In this document: in pieces, positions 41,956-44,745 of the stretch
How the letters are laid out: every line of letters begins with the position of its first letter
Numbering within the stretch: position 1 is the first letter of the stretch
From: an uncultured Pseudomonadota bacterium
Lineage (GTDB): Bacteria > Myxococcota_A > Bradymonadia > Bradymonadales > GCA-2716585
NCBI GenBank assembly: GCA_937123825.1
Contig: CAKZKQ010000142.1
Span: 1 to 44,745, forward strand
Length of the DNA: 44,745 nucleotides
Direction of reading: 5' to 3'
Program-made: the position numbers and the translations under genes
Notes under the pieces: generated by a model
Database searches by the model: none
Told to the model about the DNA's origin: nothing
What the model saw: only the letters and a program-made list of their open reading frames with translations

Positions 41956-42873
41956 TCAGGCTGGCAGCAGGCGCAGGCGGACTTCGGTGATGAGGTCCTG
42001 GGGGTCGGTGTCTTTGGGAGAGTTCAGGTAGGCCTCGACGACGCCTTCGAGGCAGAGGTCGTAGCCGCTGGTGGGCAGCCAGAAGCCGATGAGTTGGAGG
42101 TAGGTGGTGCGCAGGGTGTGGTAGGGGCCTTTGTGGGTCATGACGGCGTAGGTGCCGCCTGGGATGGTCATGGGGGCAAAGGGGCCATCGGCGCGCGTGT
42201 TTGGGGCGGTGGGGACAAAGCCGACGTCGGCGCGCAGGTGTTCCTGGGCGGTGATGTCTGGGTCGTCGTGGTAGAGGCCGTAGAGCGCAGGTTCGGCGCC
42301 GCAGTGGTTTTGGCCCTGTCCCCATTGGACGACGCGCTCAAAGCTGTGGCCGACCTCCTGGTAGTCGCCCCAGTGTCGCACAACCATCAGGTTGATGGGG
42401 TCGATGCGGCGCAGTTGGACCCCGGAGGGGCTCGGCGGCGCGGTGGGGGTGAGGGTGGCGGCGGCCTTGGCCAGCGGGCTGGGATCCTGGCGGTATTGGG
42501 ACGGGGTCAGGCCAAAGTGGGTCTGGAAGGCGCGCGTGAAGGCCTCGTGGGATTGGTATCCGGCGTCGAGGGCGATGTTGAGGATGCCCAGTTCTTGGTG
42601 AAAGCGCAGTTGTTTGGCGGCGTATTCGAGGCGCAGTCGGCGCATGTAGTCCATGACGGACTGGCCAAACATGGCGCGGAAGACCCTGTGGAAGTGTGCC
42701 CTGGACATGCAGGCGACCTGGGCCAGCTCCTGTGGGGTGAGCGTTTCGGGCTCGGGGTGCTGGGCGATGTGTCGTTGGAGGCGCGTCATGCGCGCGGTGT
42801 AGTCGCTCAGCGTGCTGGGGCGCAGCCCCTGGGGTTTTTGGGGCGTGCTGCGGTCGTCGTGGTGGGTGTCCAT
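41956..42873 (-). CDS. AraC-family regulator with GyrI-like effector domain
   Basis: A 305-residue transcription regulator. The N-terminal AraC DNA-binding domain has both helix-turn-helix motifs (TPQELAQVACMSRAHFHRVF and ILNIALDAGYQSHEAFTRAF) and the family end HFGLTPSQYR. The C-terminal GyrI-like domain (about 150-305) includes IDPINLMVVRHWGDYQEVG, FGxxxDDPD-like LYGLYHDDPDITAQEHLRAD and TIPGGTYAVMTHKGPYH. It should bind a small molecule and regulate nearby genes. Its ATG overlaps the stop of the FAD oxidoreductase gene by one base (TGATG), so the two are co-translated. Upstream in-frame starts lie in that gene and are rejected. Confidence 0.92.
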   Translation of the reverse strand: MDTHHDDRSTPQKPQGLRPSTLSDYTARMTRLQRHIAQHPEPETLTPQELAQVACMSRAHFHRVFRAMFGQSVMDYMRRLRLEYAAKQLRFHQELGILNIALDAGYQSHEAFTRAFQTHFGLTPSQYRQDPSPLAKAAATLTPTAPPSPSGVQLRRIDPINLMVVRHWGDYQEVGHSFERVVQWGQGQNHCGAEPALYGLYHDDPDITAQEHLRADVGFVPTAPNTRADGPFAPMTIPGGTYAVMTHKGPYHTLRTTYLQLIGFWLPTSGYDLCLEGVVEAYLNSPKDTDPQDLITEVRLRLLPA

Positions 42874-44231
42874 CAATCGCACAGTCCCAGGCGGCGGCCC
42901 AGGTTGGAGGTGAAGCGGTTGTGGGGGTCGTACTTGGCCTTGATGGCCCGCCACTGGTCGAGCCTGGGGTACATCTGCTCAAAGAGGTCTCGCTCCAGAA
43001 AGGCGTCCTTGCCCAGGTAGACGCGGCCGCCCATTTGGACGACGCGCTGGTCCATGCGGCGCAGCAGGTCCTGGAGTCCGTCGCGCACCGGAAAGTCGAT
43101 GGCGAAGGTGTAGCCCTCAAAGGGGAAGGAGAGCATGGTCTCGGGGCGCTCGGCGCCAAACTTCTTAAAGACGTTCAAGAAGGGGGCCTGGCCGCTGGTG
43201 GAGACCATTTCGAGCAGCTCGCGCACGTTCTGGCGGCCGTTTTCCATGGGGACGACGAACTGGTACTGGCAGAAGCCCCGGGCGCCGTAACCTCGGTTCC
43301 ACTTGTCGATGAAGTCCAGGGGGTAGAAGAAGCCCTCGTAGTGGGAGATGGGCGAGGCGCGTTTTTGAACCTGTTCGAGGACGACGTTGAGGAGGCGGAT
43401 GGTGGTGGTGTTGAGGGCGCCGCTGGGCATCTCAAAGGGGAGCACGAGGGGGGAAGGGGGGCTGACGGCCAGGGGGTTGCGCTGTTGTTTGTGGCCCAGG
43501 TCCCGGATGGTGGCGTGGTCGCCGACGGTCAGGACCCCTCGACCCATGTCGGCGCCGGTGGCCATGGAGTCGATCCAGGCGACCGAGTAGGGCATGTGGT
43601 GGTATTCGTCCAGGGCGTCAAAGAGGGCGTCGAGGTTGGGGACGGTGATGCCGCGCTGGCGAAAGAAGGTGGTGTCGATGGGGCGCAGGCGGATGGTGGC
43701 TTCGGTGATGATGCCAAGCAGCCCCATGCCGCCAAAGTTGGCCCAGTAGAGGTCGGCGTTTTCTGTGGGGCTGGCGGTGAGGTGGCGTCCGTCGGCCAGG
43801 AGGATCTTGAAGGATTCGGTGCACTGGGAGAAGCAGCCATCGACGTGGTGGGCTTTGCCGTGGATGTCGTTGGCGATGCAGCCGCCGACGGTGACAAACT
43901 TGGTGCCGGGGGTGATCATGGGCATGAAGCCCCGGGGGGCAAAGTCGCGCAGGATCATCTCCAGGCTGACGCCCGCCTCGCAGGTCAGCAGTCCAGTGTC
44001 GGGGTCAAAGTCGCGGTAGCAGTCAAGGCGCGTGCAGTCGACGACGACGCCGGTGTCCGAGACCGCTGGATCGCCGTAGCTGCGCCCCAGGCCGCGCGCC
44101 AGCAGCCCCCCGTCAGGTTGCGCCGTGAGCAGCGCGTGGAGGTCTTTGGTGGTTTCGGGCCGGGCGACTTCGCAGGCCACGCGGGGGTAGTTTCCCCAGC
44201 CAGCCAGGGTTTGTTGTGCTGTTTTGACCAT
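42873..44231 (-). CDS. FAD-binding oxidoreductase, DprE1-like
   Basis: A 452-residue FAD-linked oxidase. The PCMH-type FAD domain has LLARGLGRSYGDPAVSDTGV, GTKFVTVGGCIANDIHGKAH and FGGMGLLGIITEATIRLRPI. The C-terminal part has GYGARGFCQYQFVVPMENG and ends YDPHNRFTSNLGRRLGLCD. This set is typical of decaprenylphosphoryl-beta-D-ribose 2-oxidase-like proteins, which epimerise polyprenyl-linked sugars in actinobacteria with a DprE2 partner. No partner gene is nearby, so another sugar or lipid-linked alcohol may be the substrate. ATG 44231 gives the family-like start; the longer frame to 44360 lacks family sequence. Confidence 0.88.
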   Translation of the reverse strand: MVKTAQQTLAGWGNYPRVACEVARPETTKDLHALLTAQPDGGLLARGLGRSYGDPAVSDTGVVVDCTRLDCYRDFDPDTGLLTCEAGVSLEMILRDFAPRGFMPMITPGTKFVTVGGCIANDIHGKAHHVDGCFSQCTESFKILLADGRHLTASPTENADLYWANFGGMGLLGIITEATIRLRPIDTTFFRQRGITVPNLDALFDALDEYHHMPYSVAWIDSMATGADMGRGVLTVGDHATIRDLGHKQQRNPLAVSPPSPLVLPFEMPSGALNTTTIRLLNVVLEQVQKRASPISHYEGFFYPLDFIDKWNRGYGARGFCQYQFVVPMENGRQNVRELLEMVSTSGQAPFLNVFKKFGAERPETMLSFPFEGYTFAIDFPVRDGLQDLLRRMDQRVVQMGGRVYLGKDAFLERDLFEQMYPRLDQWRAIKAKYDPHNRFTSNLGRRLGLCD

Positions 44232-44421
44232 TTGGACGTGTCCCAGGTTGCTTCTGGTGGTGTCGCAGCGCGTTTTGGGTCGCGCGGGCGTCTTTGTGGG
44301 CGCGCCAACGGGGAGATCTGCGCGCGCCACAGGAATGCCACCATGTGTATGATGGCGCAAGCCTCACCGCGGGTGTGGTGCATCGGCTTGGTATGAAACC
44401 TTAGATGGGAGGTGTATGCAG

Positions 44422-44745
44422 ATGAAGACGGCGTTGACGATTGCGGGTTCGGATTCGGGCGGCGGCGCGGGGGTGCAGGCCGATTTGAAGTCGTTTATGG
44501 CCCACAAGGTCCACGGAATGTCGGTGTTGACGGCCGTGACGGCGCAAAACACGGTGGGCGTGCAGGGGGTCTGGCCGCTGCCGCTGGAGGCGGTGGAGGC
44601 GCAGGTGCGCTCGGTCTTTGCGGATCTGCCGGTGGGCGCGGTCAAGACGGGGATGCTGGCCACGGGGCCGTTGGTGTCGCTGGTGGCGCGTTTGTTGGCC
44701 GAGCACCACAGCGACGGGCCTTTGGTGGTCGGTCCGGTGTTGGTG
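44422..44745 (+). CDS. thiD: Hydroxymethylpyrimidine/phosphomethylpyrimidine kinase (3' end cut by window edge)
   Basis: The first 108 codons of a ThiD-like kinase are present. [20 protein letters not shown] is the family N-terminal signature with the glycine-rich ATP/HMP site. [20 protein letters not shown] and the [10 protein letters not shown] stretch also match. ThiD phosphorylates hydroxymethylpyrimidine twice for thiamine synthesis. GGGAGG at 44407-44412 is nine bases before ATG 44422; the ATG at 44416 is in frame but too close. I found no TPP riboswitch in the short upstream gap. The gene is divergent from the DprE1-like gene. Confidence 0.93.
   Translation, partial: MKTALTIAGSDSGGGAGVQADLKSFMAHKVHGMSVLTAVTAQNTVGVQGVWPLPLEAVEAQVRSVFADLPVGAVKTGMLATGPLVSLVARLLAEHHSDGPLVVGPVLV

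Noticed and set aside
44232..44421. TPP riboswitch upstream of thiD
   Set aside because: The conserved CUGAGA and ACCUGA-type blocks were not found in this 190-base gap.

Overview
The window is high-GC bacterial DNA, dense in protein genes, with no rRNA or tRNA gene that I can recognise. Lipoproteins with Asn-Asp repeat linkers, an IgGFc-binding-type domain, myxobacterial-style CGxCG cysteine modules and poly-Gly linkers point to a Gram-negative predator- or myxobacterium-like lineage. Myxococcota/Bradymonadia is my best guess; this is inference from protein style, not from a marker gene search.

Layout. 1-6.3 kb: a TPR protein (cut by the window edge), a TlpA-like thioredoxin and alanyl-tRNA synthetase on the minus strand, then a glyoxalase II-like hydrolase and a membrane-anchored Ala/Asn-rich protein on the plus strand. 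6.5-8.5 kb: a GNAT acetyltransferase and a NodB-like deacetylase, both minus. 8.8-11.55 kb: three tandem paralogous lipoproteins, overlapping by ATGA, transcribed away from the next block.

12.2-31.9 kb is the centrepiece: a phage-tail-like contractile injection system (CIS) of the extracellular/PVC-Afp broad type, all on the plus strand. The order is DUF4255 cap-like gene (broken by an in-frame TAG), sheath 1, tube 1, tail assembly protein, DUF6760-like mini-protein, long sheath 2, tube 2, a giant 1763-aa Ala-rich protein, LysM baseplate protein, gpD/gp27-like hub, small zinc ribbon, gp25, baseplate J, PASTA-gpI fusion, and a 531-aa protein of unknown role. The sheaths contract around the tubes; the LysM, hub, gp25, J and I proteins would build the baseplate. 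No AAA+ ATPase, gpV/gp5 spike, PAAR tip, classical tape measure, tail fibre or obvious effector is visible here. Hairpins follow sheath 1 and tube 1, and several internal promoter-like sites suggest that structural proteins are expressed in unequal amounts.

32-44.7 kb is an accessory region: a GST-like protein, an Rpn/DUF4351-like protein, an IgGFc-domain lipoprotein with a 24-bp tandem repeat, a modular SGNH-hydrolase lipoprotein with seven Cys-rich modules and three long repeats, a leucine-rich-repeat protein, a free-standing GyrI-like effector-binding protein, an AraC-GyrI regulator overlapping a DprE1-like FAD oxidoreductase, and the start of thiD. An imperfect ~52-bp dispersed repeat occurs twice here, in opposite orientations. 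Most long antisense reading frames in this window are artefacts of high GC and were left out.
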